Source: Serratia sp. Ag1
GTDB lineage: Bacteria > Pseudomonadota > Gammaproteobacteria > Enterobacterales > Enterobacteriaceae
NCBI RefSeq assembly: GCF_000743355.1
Contig: NZ_JQEI01000011.1
Coordinates: 1-64,000 of the forward strand
DNA length: 64,000 nucleotides
Direction of reading: 5' to 3'
Shown here: positions 1 through 7,759 of the stretch, piece after piece
How the letters are laid out: each line of letters opens with the position of its first letter
How positions within the stretch are numbered: the stretch's first letter is position 1
Position numbers and translations under genes: made by a program
The notes under the pieces: model-generated
The model's input: only the letters and a program-made list of their open reading frames with translations
What the model was told of the DNA's origin: nothing
Databases searched by the model: none

Positions 1-20
1 GGGGGTTTTCTGAATACAAA
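1..20. repeat. Inverted copy of the edge of the yciA-tonB element
   Basis: These 20 bases are the exact reverse complement of 5238-5257, the outer edge and first hairpin arm of the element between yciA and tonB. The match stops at base 21. A second, oppositely oriented copy of that element therefore probably lies just left of the window, next to the ompW terminator. Only the edge is visible, so this is inference from one exact 20-bp match. Confidence 0.5.
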
Positions 21-24
21 CAGA

Positions 25-46
25 AGAGGCGCCGAACGGCGCCTCT
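25..46 (-). terminator. Hairpin downstream of ompW
   Basis: A perfect 9-bp stem (25-33 with 38-46) with a GAAC loop lies 20 bases past the ompW stop codon. On the minus strand it is followed by a T-rich but interrupted stretch, so it is a plausible but not ideal rho-independent terminator. Confidence 0.6.
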
Positions 47-65
47 GTGCAGTGCAAAAACGGCT

Positions 66-707
66 TTAGAAACGGTAACCAGCACCGAACATAAAGACGA
101 CCGGATTCAAACGCGTATTGATACTCTGGTGTTGATCGCCAGCATCAAAGCGCACGTCGGTTTCGATATTCATCCACCATACCGACATATTCAACATCCA
201 GTTGTTATCCAAGTTGTAGTCCAGACCTGCCGCCCCAGCCACACCCCAAGAGTTTTTCAGGTCCAGATTGCTCAATCCTGCACTCTTGCCATAATCGTTG
301 AATTTTTCATCAAAGAACATGGTGTAGTTAAGACCCAGGCCCAGGTAAGGACGCAGTTTGTCCTGCTTGTCACCAAAGTAGTATTGTGCCATCAGCGTAG
401 GTGGCAAATGTTTCACGCTGGCGATATCACCACTTACGGCGCTGCCCTGCAATGATACCTTGTGTTTGAAAGGCGTTGCCGCCAGCAGTTCAACACCAAT
501 GTTGTCGGTGACCATATAGCCAACGGTCAGCCCCAACTGGGTATTATTGTTAACGCCAAACGATCCCTGACCAAGAACATTATCCGAGCCCGCATTTGGG
601 CGCACGGTTGCGGTGCCGGCACGGAACAGGAAATCACCCTCCTGATGTGCACTTGCAAACAGTGGGGCCATCATAGCCGCCAATACCACCAGAGTTGTCT
701 TTTTCAT
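66..707 (-). CDS. ompW: Outer membrane protein OmpW
   Basis: OmpW is an eight-stranded outer membrane beta-barrel with a hydrophobic channel, linked to small hydrophobic compounds and to anaerobic and stress adaptation. The 213-residue product starts with a signal peptide (MKKTTLVVLAAMMAPLFASA, cleavage before HQEGDF). It continues with OmpW-family features such as GSFGVNNNTQLGLTVGYMVTDNIGVE and AQYYFGD and ends in the outer-membrane signature GYRF. An in-frame ATG lies 12 bases upstream at 719, but GGAATGG sits correctly for the ATG at 707, which also begins the signal peptide. It is transcribed leftwards, away from the YkgJ-like gene. A perfect FNR box lies about 150 bases upstream. Confidence 0.95.
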   Translation of the reverse strand: MKKTTLVVLAAMMAPLFASAHQEGDFLFRAGTATVRPNAGSDNVLGQGSFGVNNNTQLGLTVGYMVTDNIGVELLAATPFKHKVSLQGSAVSGDIASVKHLPPTLMAQYYFGDKQDKLRPYLGLGLNYTMFFDEKFNDYGKSAGLSNLDLKNSWGVAGAAGLDYNLDNNWMLNMSVWWMNIETDVRFDAGDQHQSINTRLNPVVFMFGAGYRF

Positions 708-825
708 TATCCATTCCATTTGTGTGGTTTACAGTCTCGACGAATATACCTATTAACGGGTATTTATGATCCAATCGAGATCACATCTTATGTGTAAAAA
801 TTTAAATTCATACCAAAAACAAGGA

Positions 826-865
826 AGTCTAAGCCATTAATAAATCGAGAATTGATCTACATCAA
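826..865 (-). promoter_or_regulatory. FNR box and -10 element for ompW
   Basis: Bases 852-865 read TTGATCTACATCAA, a perfect match to the FNR consensus TTGAT-N4-ATCAA. On the minus strand a -10-like TAGACT occupies 831-826, placing the start site near 819, about 40 bases from the centre of the box. That is the geometry of an FNR-activated class II promoter. FNR control of ompW is established in E. coli; the site here is read directly from sequence, and its use is inferred. Confidence 0.72.
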
Positions 866-991
866 GAAAGCGCTTTTGTTGCAAAAATGCTGCGGATTCA
901 AATTTCAGTTGCCAAATAAATAGCGGCTGCGTAATTTCGTCGTTCATGTTGGTTTTGGTTCCTGCCCGTAACAAGTCAGTGAGCAATCAAG

Positions 992-1366
992 ATGAGCGAA
1001 ATTCAAAATCCCTGTATCAGTTGCGGCGCATGCTGCGGTTATTTTCGAGTGTCATTCTATTGGGCCGAAGCGGAAGATGGCGGCGGCACCGTTCCTTTAT
1101 CGCTTACCGAGCCATTGAGCCCTTTTCTGCGCTGTATGCAGGGCACCAACTGCCGTTCCCCACACTGTGCAGCGCTGGAAGGTGAGATCGGCAAGACTGT
1201 CTCCTGTGCTATTTATACCAATCGCCCAACCCCGTGCCGTGAGTTTGCACAATCCGGCGAGAATGGCGTTCATAACGAGGCCTGCGATCGTGCCCGCGCA
1301 CGTTATAACCTGCCGCCGCTGCCTGTCCCGTTATCGGTGATCGCTGAAGAAATAGGCGCAGCGTAA
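992..1366 (+). CDS. YkgJ-family cysteine cluster protein
   Basis: This 124-residue cytoplasmic protein belongs to the YkgJ/UPF0153 family, small proteins with conserved cysteines thought to bind zinc or an iron-sulfur cluster; no reaction is known. The signature is at the N-terminus (CISCGACCG, residues 7-15), with further cysteines in [24 protein letters not shown] and EACDRA. It is transcribed divergently from ompW and 80 bases ahead of yciC, in the same direction, so the two may share a transcript. The ATG at 992 begins directly with the family N-terminus, although the ribosome-binding site is weak. A longer overlapping reading frame starting at 946 is in another frame and is not supported. 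Confidence 0.88.
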   Translation: MSEIQNPCISCGACCGYFRVSFYWAEAEDGGGTVPLSLTEPLSPFLRCMQGTNCRSPHCAALEGEIGKTVSCAIYTNRPTPCREFAQSGENGVHNEACDRARARYNLPPLPVPLSVIAEEIGAA

Positions 1367-1446
1367 CGCACGGGGTGCCACCGCAGCCCGGAACAGGGTA
1401 CAATTACCGACTGATTTGTCTTTGTTCTCGACGCCAAGGAGTCTCC

Positions 1447-2199
1447 ATGCCTATCACGGCCAACACGTTGTACCGTGACAGTTTTAACTTTTTCCGTAAT
1501 CAACTGGTCAGTATTCTGTTACTGGCGCTGCTGACCGGGCTCATTTCAGTGTTGCTCAATCAGGCTTTCAGCCCTGACCTTGAACAACTGAAACTTTTGA
1601 GCACCACGGAAAGTGATTTCACCTCAACCGCCGGTATGGGAATTCAGGAAATCATTCAGCAAATGACGCCAGAGCAACAAATGGTGTTGTTAAAAGTCTC
1701 TGCTGCCGCAACGTTTTCCGCTTTAGTCGGTAACGTGCTGCTGGTGGGGGGAATGTTGACGCTGATTCGCCTGATCTCGCAAGGCGAGCGTACTAGTGCT
1801 TTGCGCGCTATCGGTACTTCTGCACCGTTGCTGCCACGCTTGCTGTTGCTGTTGTTTGTCTGCACCTTGCTGATCCAGCTTGGCTTGACGCTGTTTATCG
1901 TGCCCGGTGTACTCTTGGCAATCTCATTCTCGCTGGCGCCGGTCATTGCGATTGCTGACAAGAAAGGCGTGCTTGCCTCAATGAAACTGAGTTGCAAGCT
2001 GGCTTTCGCTAACGCCCGCGTGATTGTGCCTGCCATGATGCTGTGGTTGGCTGCCAAACTGTTGGTGCTGCTTATGGTTAGCCATCTGTCTGTGCTGACA
2101 CCAAACGTCGCCAGCGTGGTCTTGACCGCACTGAGTAACCTGGTTTCTGCGCTGCTACTGATTTATCTGTCCCGGCTGTATATGTTGCTGCGCGACTGA
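1447..2199 (+). CDS. yciC: YciC-family inner membrane protein
   Basis: The product is a 250-residue polytopic inner membrane protein of the UPF0259/YciC family, function unknown. Hydrophobic segments are visible at about residues 15-40 ([20 protein letters not shown]), 90-115, 130-165, 190-215 and 220-248. The start is the ATG at 1447, preceded by AAGGAG at 1436-1441; the reading frame is open further upstream but has no better start. The yciC-yciB-yciA order of E. coli is kept here except for a SulP gene inserted after yciC on the opposite strand. Confidence 0.92.
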   Translation: MPITANTLYRDSFNFFRNQLVSILLLALLTGLISVLLNQAFSPDLEQLKLLSTTESDFTSTAGMGIQEIIQQMTPEQQMVLLKVSAAATFSALVGNVLLVGGMLTLIRLISQGERTSALRAIGTSAPLLPRLLLLLFVCTLLIQLGLTLFIVPGVLLAISFSLAPVIAIADKKGVLASMKLSCKLAFANARVIVPAMMLWLAAKLLVLLMVSHLSVLTPNVASVVLTALSNLVSALLLIYLSRLYMLLRD

Positions 2200-2220
2200 T
2201 TGTTCGCTTGATAGGTAAAA

Positions 2221-2246
2221 AGGGCACGCTTCGGCATGCCCTTTTT
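2221..2246 (+). terminator. Terminator between yciC and the SulP gene
   Basis: A GC-rich hairpin (AGGGCACGC, TTCG loop region, matching arm ending TGCCCT) is followed by six T. It lies between convergent genes: yciC from the left and the SulP transporter gene from the right. Confidence 0.85.
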
Positions 2247-2248
2247 TG

Positions 2249-3949
2249 TCACTGCGTCGTCTGCTCAGCCTGTTCCTTACTTTGGATCAGCTTCAGAGCC
2301 AAGTAGAGATCCGGCACCAGAATCAGATCCTGATCGCGGCCCACCTTATTGATGCGGAACCAACGCGTCAGCTCAGTACGTCGCCCCGCCAGCACCAATT
2401 TCACGTTACGCTGTAACAAGTCGCGTTTTAATTCATCAATGGCCGCCAACACGCTGATATCTGCGTGCGTAAAACTGGCGACCGCATCGATCACAACCCA
2501 ACGTGGTTGAAACGGCGTACCGTCAACCAGATTGAGGATCCGGCGTTTAAAATAAGCCACGTTAAAATAGGTCAAAGGTGAATTGAAGCGATACATCATC
2601 ACCCCGGCAACCGCCTTTACCCCATTGTTATTGCCCATCGAGTGAATCATGCCTTCATCGTTCACCCCCAGCAATTGCTCGGTTGGGCGGAAGACGGTGC
2701 GTAAAAATTGCATCAACCCAAGCAACACGGCCAGACCGATGCCACTGATTACCCCCACCAGCAGCACGCTGAGGAAAGTAAATGCTGCCAGACGAAACGC
2801 CTGCGCATTGCGGCGACGCAAAACCCAGATCCCACGAATATCAAGCAGCGACCAGGCGGCATACATCAACACCACACCCAACCCCGCCACCGGGATAAAC
2901 TGCAGCGGTTCGGTCAGAAACAGCAACACAATCGCGATCATCACCGCCGCAATGATCGAAACCAACTGGCTCTTGCCGCCGTTAGCATCATTTACCGCCG
3001 TGCGCGAATCAGCACCGCTGATAGCAAAACCTTGCGACAATGCCGAAACAATGTTCACCAGACCGAGCGCGCGGAATTCAGCATCAGCATTCACCTCGTA
3101 ACCATTTTTGGCTGCAAAACTCCGAGCGGTCAGCATCATGCTGACAAAGCTCACCACCGCCAAGTTCAGCGCCGGGATCACCATATCGCGCAGTAATCCT
3201 GGTTGAAAATCTGGCCACTGTACGATCGGCAGCGTGCCGCTGAAACCGCCGACGGTAATAATCCCATGCTGTTGCAGATTCCCGGCCCAGGTGATAAAGG
3301 TCGCCAGCATAATGGCGAACAACGGAGCTGGCCAGTTTGGCCGCAGCTTTTTAACGCTAAACAACATGAGCAGCGTCAGCAAAGAAACCCCGATCGTCAA
3401 CCAATCACTGCGCAAAAGGTTACCGGGTAACGCATACATTCTCTCAATCAACTGCGCTGGCGGTGTGCTAAATCCCATCACTTTGCCGATTTGATCGACA
3501 ATTATGGTCACTGCCACACCGTTCAACAGCCCACTGAGAATCGGCCTGGATAACAAATCCGCCAGTGCCCCTAGCCGGAAACGGCTGGCAAGCAAACACC
3601 ACGCCCCCATCATGGCGGTCATCATGATAGTCAACTGCCAATGCAACTCCAGGCTCCCTGCGGCAAGCGGCGTCACCACCGCTGCGATCACCGCACAGGT
3701 GGCCGCATCCGGGCCGATAATCAATTGACGCGATGAGCCGAAAATCGCATAGGCAATCATCGGCAAAATACAGGAATACAGCCCCACTATCGCACTGACA
3801 CCGGCCAACTCGGCATAAGCAATCGCCACCGGTAACGCCACTGCCGCCACCGACAGCCCTGCACGAATATCCGCTTTCAACCAACTGCGTTCATACCCTA
3901 ACAAATGAGTCAAACCAGGCGTTAACGCCTGGAGAGATTTCCACCGCAT
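2249..3949 (-). CDS. SulP-family inorganic anion transporter with STAS domain
   Basis: This 566-residue inner membrane protein is a SulP/SLC26 anion transporter. Residues about 25-420 form the polytopic transport domain (RAGLSVAAVALPVAIAYAELAGV and the SulP-like GPDAATCAVIAAVV). Residues about 440-555 form a cytoplasmic STAS domain (VVIDAVASFTHADISVLAAIDELKRDL). It differs clearly from E. coli DauA (YchM), so the substrate (sulfate, bicarbonate or a dicarboxylate) cannot be named. It is convergent with yciC and divergent from yciB, and it interrupts the yciC-yciB adjacency seen in E. coli. Its base composition does not look foreign by eye. Confidence 0.9.
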   Translation of the reverse strand: MRWKSLQALTPGLTHLLGYERSWLKADIRAGLSVAAVALPVAIAYAELAGVSAIVGLYSCILPMIAYAIFGSSRQLIIGPDAATCAVIAAVVTPLAAGSLELHWQLTIMMTAMMGAWCLLASRFRLGALADLLSRPILSGLLNGVAVTIIVDQIGKVMGFSTPPAQLIERMYALPGNLLRSDWLTIGVSLLTLLMLFSVKKLRPNWPAPLFAIMLATFITWAGNLQQHGIITVGGFSGTLPIVQWPDFQPGLLRDMVIPALNLAVVSFVSMMLTARSFAAKNGYEVNADAEFRALGLVNIVSALSQGFAISGADSRTAVNDANGGKSQLVSIIAAVMIAIVLLFLTEPLQFIPVAGLGVVLMYAAWSLLDIRGIWVLRRRNAQAFRLAAFTFLSVLLVGVISGIGLAVLLGLMQFLRTVFRPTEQLLGVNDEGMIHSMGNNNGVKAVAGVMMYRFNSPLTYFNVAYFKRRILNLVDGTPFQPRWVVIDAVASFTHADISVLAAIDELKRDLLQRNVKLVLAGRRTELTRWFRINKVGRDQDLILVPDLYLALKLIQSKEQAEQTTQ

Positions 3950-4171
3950 AGCTATTTTCCAAGGTAAATTATCTGTTTATATATAACGTTTACTATGCGA
4001 AGTACCGCACACGCAAGGCAGTAACCATGACAAGAATCGTAAGGTTATGCAAATTCCCGCCTAACCAGCGGAAATAAGATGACCAAACACCGATAATCAG
4101 CCCTTTCCTGCAGTACACAGATCCTGCCGAATCCGGTATAGTCGGCTCATGAACTTTTGATGGATTGATTT

Positions 4172-4711
4172 ATGAAGCAGTTTCTTGATTTCCTGCCACT
4201 TATTGTCTTTTTCACGTTTTATAAGCTTTATGATATTTACGTTGCCTCTGGTGCCTTGATCGCGGCTACCGCTTTGGCTTTGGTCTTTACCTGGATCAAA
4301 TATCGCAAGGTCGAGAAGATGACGCTGATCACCTTCGTGATGGTGGCCGTCTTTGGTACCTTGACGCTGGTATTCCATAACGATTTGTTTATCAAATGGA
4401 AAGTCACTGTTATCTACACCCTGTTCGCACTGGCATTACTGATCAGCCAACTGATTCTGAAAAAGCCACTCATCCAGCGCATGTTGGGTAACGAACTGAC
4501 CCTGCCGGATAAAGTGTGGAGCAACCTCAACCTTGCTTGGGCGGTGTTCTTCCTCGCCTGCGGTCTGGCCAATATCTATGTGGCCTTCTGGTTACCGCAA
4601 GACATCTGGGTTAACTTCAAAGTCTTCGGCCTGACCGCGTTGACGCTGATCTTTACTCTGTTGAGCGGTATTTATATTTATCGCCATATGCCAGCAGAAC
4701 AGAAAAAATAG
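4172..4711 (+). CDS. yciB: Inner membrane-spanning protein YciB (IspZ, septation protein A)
   Basis: YciB is a 179-residue inner membrane protein with about five transmembrane segments, implicated in envelope integrity and septation; it interacts with elongation and division proteins in E. coli. The length equals that of the family, and the start [20 protein letters not shown] is characteristic. Hydrophobic stretches lie near residues 5-20, 24-40, 50-68, 75-92, 118-138 and 148-168. It is followed after 63 bases by yciA, probably on the same transcript. Confidence 0.95.
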   Translation: MKQFLDFLPLIVFFTFYKLYDIYVASGALIAATALALVFTWIKYRKVEKMTLITFVMVAVFGTLTLVFHNDLFIKWKVTVIYTLFALALLISQLILKKPLIQRMLGNELTLPDKVWSNLNLAWAVFFLACGLANIYVAFWLPQDIWVNFKVFGLTALTLIFTLLSGIYIYRHMPAEQKK

Positions 4712-4774
4712 CCAAAATGCCCACGCTATTTGCCGTGGGCCGGGTTTAATTCCTTTTTGATAAAGCAGACTGTG

Positions 4775-5200
4775 ATGACACAACAACCTTTATCTAGCGG
4801 AGAGCTAGTGCTGCGTACGCTGGCGATGCCTGCGGATACCAACGCCAACGGTGATATTTTCGGCGGCTGGCTGATGTCACAGATGGATATTGGTGGAGCG
4901 ATCCAGGCAAAAGAAATTGCTGAAGGCCGCGTGGTGACCGTGCGCGTTGACGGAATAACCTTCCTGAAACCGGTCGCGGTTGGTGATGTAGTCTGCTGCT
5001 ATGCCCGTTGCATCCGCACTGGTCACAGCTCGATTACTGTTAATATAGAAGTGTGGGTGAAGAAGGTTTCTTCAGCCCCGATTGGCCAGCGTTATCGCGC
5101 CACCGAAGCGGTATTTACCTATGTAGCGGTGGATGCTGCTGGCAGCCCCCGTGCCCTGCCAGAGGGTAAAACGAACTTCCGCGTTGACGCCGAAGAGTAA
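4775..5200 (+). CDS. yciA: Acyl-CoA thioesterase YciA
   Basis: YciA is a cytoplasmic hotdog-fold thioesterase that hydrolyses a broad range of acyl-CoAs, limiting acyl-CoA build-up. The 141-residue product shows the family core LAMPADTNANGDIFGGWLMSQMD, with the conserved Asn/Asp of the hotdog active site (NGDIFGGW, about residues 24-31), followed by VTVRVDGITFLKPVAVGDVV. The frame is open back to 4730, but the ATG at 4775 gives the family N-terminus (MTQQPLSSGELVLRTLAMP). A strong terminator follows. Confidence 0.95.
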   Translation: MTQQPLSSGELVLRTLAMPADTNANGDIFGGWLMSQMDIGGAIQAKEIAEGRVVTVRVDGITFLKPVAVGDVVCCYARCIRTGHSSITVNIEVWVKKVSSAPIGQRYRATEAVFTYVAVDAAGSPRALPEGKTNFRVDAEE

Positions 5201-5211
5201 GCACCGAAAAG

Positions 5212-5240
5212 GGCTGCCAGGCAACAAGGCAGCCTTTTTT
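5212..5240 (+). terminator. yciA terminator
   Basis: A 7-bp stem (GGCTGCC 5212-5218 with GGCAGCC 5228-5234) is followed by six T, a standard rho-independent terminator 11 bases after the yciA stop. Confidence 0.9.
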
Positions 5241-5250
5241 GTATTCAGAA

Positions 5251-5663
5251 AACCCCCAGCTAGGCTGGGGGTTCCGTAAAGCTTCCAGCTTTGAGTCGGC
5301 TCTTTTAATGGCCAGTAACGCTTGTGGTCAGGTAGCAACAAAGCACCTCTGGAGATAGATAAGCCGCTAATAGTTGATGAGAAAGGCTTAGCGCATACCC
5401 GATGAATGAGAGAAGTCCCCACACGTTACTTATTCAGTGTCTTGGGGGGTAAGTACAAAGGAAACTGTCATATGCGCTAAGGAAGATATGTGTATAGAAA
5501 GATGTGATGGTAACTACAGTCGCCCTTACATTGATGTAGCCCGTTTACGGGCAGTAAGTAACAGAAGTAATGCAAATGTGAGGTAGTCATGCGCCTGTTA
5601 GGGCGCGGCAGGTAAGAGAGCCTTACAGGCGCATATGAAAAACCTCCGGCTATGCCGGAGGAT
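5251..5663. mobile_element. Candidate nonautonomous IS200/IS605-like (palindrome-ended) element
   Basis: This 413-bp noncoding stretch between yciA and tonB begins and ends with related hairpins in the same orientation. The left hairpin is at 5251-5273 (stem CCCCCAGC/GCTGGGGG) and the right at 5641-5663 (CCTCCGGC/GCCGGAGG). They share 17 of 23 positions, and two of the differing pairs are compensatory, so both palindromes are kept. There are no terminal inverted repeats. This layout resembles IS200/IS605 ends and their internally deleted derivatives. The interior is strongly structured: an AAGCC/GGCTT pairing near 5360-5392, a C/G hairpin at about 5417-5447, a GCCCG/CGGGC hairpin at 5539-5552, and perfect 10-bp arms at 5589-5598 and 5625-5634. 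No substantial open frame is present. A short frame ending near 5351 (SNACGQVATKHLWR) might be a transposase (TnpB) tail, but this is speculative. Confidence 0.4.
5638..5661 (-). terminator. tonB terminator (shared with right hairpin of the element)
   Basis: Read on the minus strand, the 8-bp stem at 5643-5661 (loop of three) is followed by five T (5642-5638), 17 bases past the tonB stop. It can act as a rho-independent terminator for tonB, whether or not it originated as the end of a mobile element. Confidence 0.75.
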
Positions 5664-5677
5664 ATTTATTAACGGTA

Positions 5678-6391
5678 TCAGTTCAGATCGGTTGAACCAT
5701 CAATTTTGAAGATAAAGCTTTTCGTCAGATTCTGCGCGGCTTTAGGCTCATAACGCCATTTACGCATTGCCTGTTTCGCTTCGCGTTCAAACATGTTGCG
5801 TGGCTCGGCAGACAGAATACGGATATTGGTCACGCGCCCATCACTATCAATGTCATACTGCACTTTTACCCTACCTTCAATTTGCAATGCCAAGGCCCGC
5901 GCTGGATATATAGGTTTAGTCAGGCTCAAGGCTTTTGGCCCCAACTCGCGTGAATTGCCTGGCGCGGGTGCGCTAGGAGCCTGTTTAACCGGGGCTTTAT
6001 CGATGGGTTTAGCCTGTGAATCATTCTCAAAAGGCGAAGGCTCACGCGGTTCGGCTTTCTTCACTTCACGTTTCAGCGGTTTTTCAACCTTCGGTTTGGG
6101 CTTCGGTTTCGGGATCGCGACCGGCACCGGTATGGGCTCTGGAAGCGGTTCAGGCTCCACCTGGGGCTCCTGTTCTACCTGCGGTTCGGGTTCTGATGCA
6201 GGCGGTGGCTCAGCCAACGACGCCATATTGACCACCATGACACTCATGGGCGCATCTTCCTGCTTTGGTATTTTCATCACTTCTTTTACCGAAGCGTAGA
6301 GCAAGGCGGCCACCAAGGCGCTGTGCAAACCAACGGAAAGGGCAATAGGTACAGAAAAACGGCGTATAAGGAACATCTTTTTTAGCGGCAT
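5678..6391 (-). CDS. tonB: Energy transducer TonB
   Basis: TonB couples the inner-membrane proton motive force (through ExbB/ExbD) to outer membrane siderophore and cobalamin receptors. The 237-residue product has an N-terminal signal anchor with the SxxxH motif ([14 protein letters not shown]). A long Pro-rich spacer follows, with Glu-Pro repeats ([20 protein letters not shown]) and then Lys-Pro repeats ([12 protein letters not shown]). The C-terminal domain has the conserved YPARAL and [11 protein letters not shown] segments. The frame is open to 6460, but the ATG at 6391 has AGAGGAAAAG upstream and gives the usual TonB N-terminus ([13 protein letters not shown]). It is a single gene, with a Fur box 35 bases upstream. 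Confidence 0.96.
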   Translation of the reverse strand: MPLKKMFLIRRFSVPIALSVGLHSALVAALLYASVKEVMKIPKQEDAPMSVMVVNMASLAEPPPASEPEPQVEQEPQVEPEPLPEPIPVPVAIPKPKPKPKVEKPLKREVKKAEPREPSPFENDSQAKPIDKAPVKQAPSAPAPGNSRELGPKALSLTKPIYPARALALQIEGRVKVQYDIDSDGRVTNIRILSAEPRNMFEREAKQAMRKWRYEPKAAQNLTKSFIFKIDGSTDLN

Positions 6392-6426
6392 AATGATTCT
6401 TTTCCTCTTATCCGCTAAGTTTAAAT

Positions 6427-6445
6427 GCAAATGGTTATCATATTC
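6427..6445 (-). promoter_or_regulatory. Fur box upstream of tonB
   Basis: The minus strand reads GAATATGATAACCATTTGC, matching about 14 of 19 positions of the Fur consensus GATAATGATAATCATTATC. It lies 36-54 bases upstream of the tonB start. Iron-dependent Fur repression of tonB is established in enterobacteria. Confidence 0.75.
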
Positions 6446-6658
6446 AATAAGAGACGACAAACTATCGCTTTAATCGTGATAAAACCAACAGCTTCTTGAG
6501 ATATTAACCTTTACGCAGACCTTTCCTGGCATTTTTTGCGTCTATTTTTAATCTTTCCGGCATGTCCGTATGAAATTTTGCGGATTAGCGTTTCCTTGCC
6601 ACCGGTTTTACGCTAATTTGATGTTGCCGTTCTATAACAATGATTTTAAAGGTGAAAT

Positions 6659-6955
6659 ATGCTTTATCTGATCTACTCACAAGACGTGCCCGGCTCACTG
6701 GAAAATCGCTTGGCAGCTCGCCCAGCACACTTGGCGCGCCTGCAGGCGCTGCGTGATGAAGGCAGGCTCGTCGTTGCTGGCCCTAACCCGGCGATCGACA
6801 GCAACGATCCCGGTAGCGCCGGTTTTACGGGATCTACCGTGATCGCAGAATTCGCGTCTCTGGAAGCCGCAAAAGTCTGGGCTCAACAAGACCCTTACGT
6901 CGCCGCTGGCGTGTATGCAGATGTCACAATAAAACCTTTCAAGCAGGTGTTTTAA
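6659..6955 (+). CDS. yciI: YciI-family protein
   Basis: This 98-residue cytoplasmic protein belongs to the YciI family, a ferredoxin-like fold related to muconolactone isomerases and often called YCII-related. It shows the family pattern [28 protein letters not shown], with the conserved Arg/His pair (RPAHL), then VVAGP and [16 protein letters not shown]. Its role in enterobacteria is unknown. It is divergent from tonB, as in E. coli, and is full length. Confidence 0.94.
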   Translation: MLYLIYSQDVPGSLENRLAARPAHLARLQALRDEGRLVVAGPNPAIDSNDPGSAGFTGSTVIAEFASLEAAKVWAQQDPYVAAGVYADVTIKPFKQVF

Positions 6956-6957
6956 GC

Positions 6958-6986
6958 AAAAAAAAGCCAGCACGGAGATGGCTGGC
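6958..6986 (-). terminator. Terminator for the TetR gene
   Basis: On the minus strand the stem GCCAGC/GCTGGC (6986-6966, 9-base loop) is followed by eight T (6965-6958). It lies just beyond the yciI stop and serves the leftward TetR regulator gene, whose stop codon is at 7081. Confidence 0.75.
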
Positions 6987-7080
6987 CAATTGGGTTCTTC
7001 GAGGGGATACTTGTTAGTAAATAGTTATGTGCTAACCATACTCCCTGAATGATGTGGTCGCCACCTATCGCTACGATAGG

Positions 7081-7638
7081 TTAATCATGGCGAACAACAT
7101 CATTGAGAACCCATTTTTGCATATCGGCAAACATGTCTTCCCACTCCTGCTGGCCGATATCCATAAATCCAAAGTAACGCAGCATAAAAGCCCCTTCGGT
7201 CGCTAAAAACGCCAGCCGTGCCTTTTTCCCTTGTTCGGTGCTCAAATCCAAATCCTGGATACGGCCACGATACCACTCGCGGGTGCTGCTCAGATGTTCC
7301 GGCGTTTGGATTAACGTGGCCATCAACCCAGCCGCCTTGGCACTGGATGCCTGATCGGAACTGCGTGTCGCCTGCATATGCGCCTGCACGATGGTGAGCG
7401 GTGCCGGATCGCTGCCCGCAATGCTGTCAAAAACTGTGTCGTAGGCTTTGCCCCAACGTTCGAACATCGCATCAATCAAAGCATCTTTATTGCCAAAGCA
7501 GTATTGCACACCCCCTTTGGAAATCCCCATGGCTTTAGCGACTGAATCAATGGTTAACCCAGCGGCTCCCTGAGTCGCCACGATCTCCTCTGCTACATCC
7601 AGCACTTTGTCACGATCGATGCTTCGTTGACGGCCCAT
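7081..7638 (-). CDS. TetR-family transcriptional regulator
   Basis: This is a 185-residue TetR/AcrR-type repressor. Residues about 8-55 form the DNA-binding domain (IDRDKVLDVAEEIVATQGAAGLTIDSVAKAMGISKGGVQYCFGNKDALIDAMF), with the helix-turn-helix around SVAKAMGISKGGVQYCFG. The rest is a helical ligand-binding domain unlike other families. It is divergent from an MFS exporter with 121 bases between them, and a palindrome lies next to its own start. It therefore probably represses the exporter and itself, as SmvR does for SmvA in Salmonella and Klebsiella. The ligand is unknown. Confidence 0.88.
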   Translation of the reverse strand: MGRQRSIDRDKVLDVAEEIVATQGAAGLTIDSVAKAMGISKGGVQYCFGNKDALIDAMFERWGKAYDTVFDSIAGSDPAPLTIVQAHMQATRSSDQASSAKAAGLMATLIQTPEHLSSTREWYRGRIQDLDLSTEQGKKARLAFLATEGAFMLRYFGFMDIGQQEWEDMFADMQKWVLNDVVRHD

Positions 7639-7656
7639 TAAGAAATTTCCTTTTCA

Positions 7657-7668
7657 ATACGAACGTAT
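7657..7668. promoter_or_regulatory. Candidate TetR operator
   Basis: The palindrome ATACGAACGTAT (5-bp arms around AA) lies 19 bases upstream of the TetR gene start, in the divergent region shared with the MFS gene. Position and symmetry fit a TetR operator; there is no direct evidence. Confidence 0.4.
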
Positions 7669-7759
7669 GGATTTATATTATAAGCAGTATACCACTGCAG
7701 AAACGGGGTGGTTACCACAAGATGGCGCAGCCGCGCTGTCGATTCTTTAGGATACGATT

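Noticed and set aside
5072..5422. 116-codon minus-strand frame across the end of yciA
   Set aside because: Mostly antisense to yciA and its terminator; no domain features.
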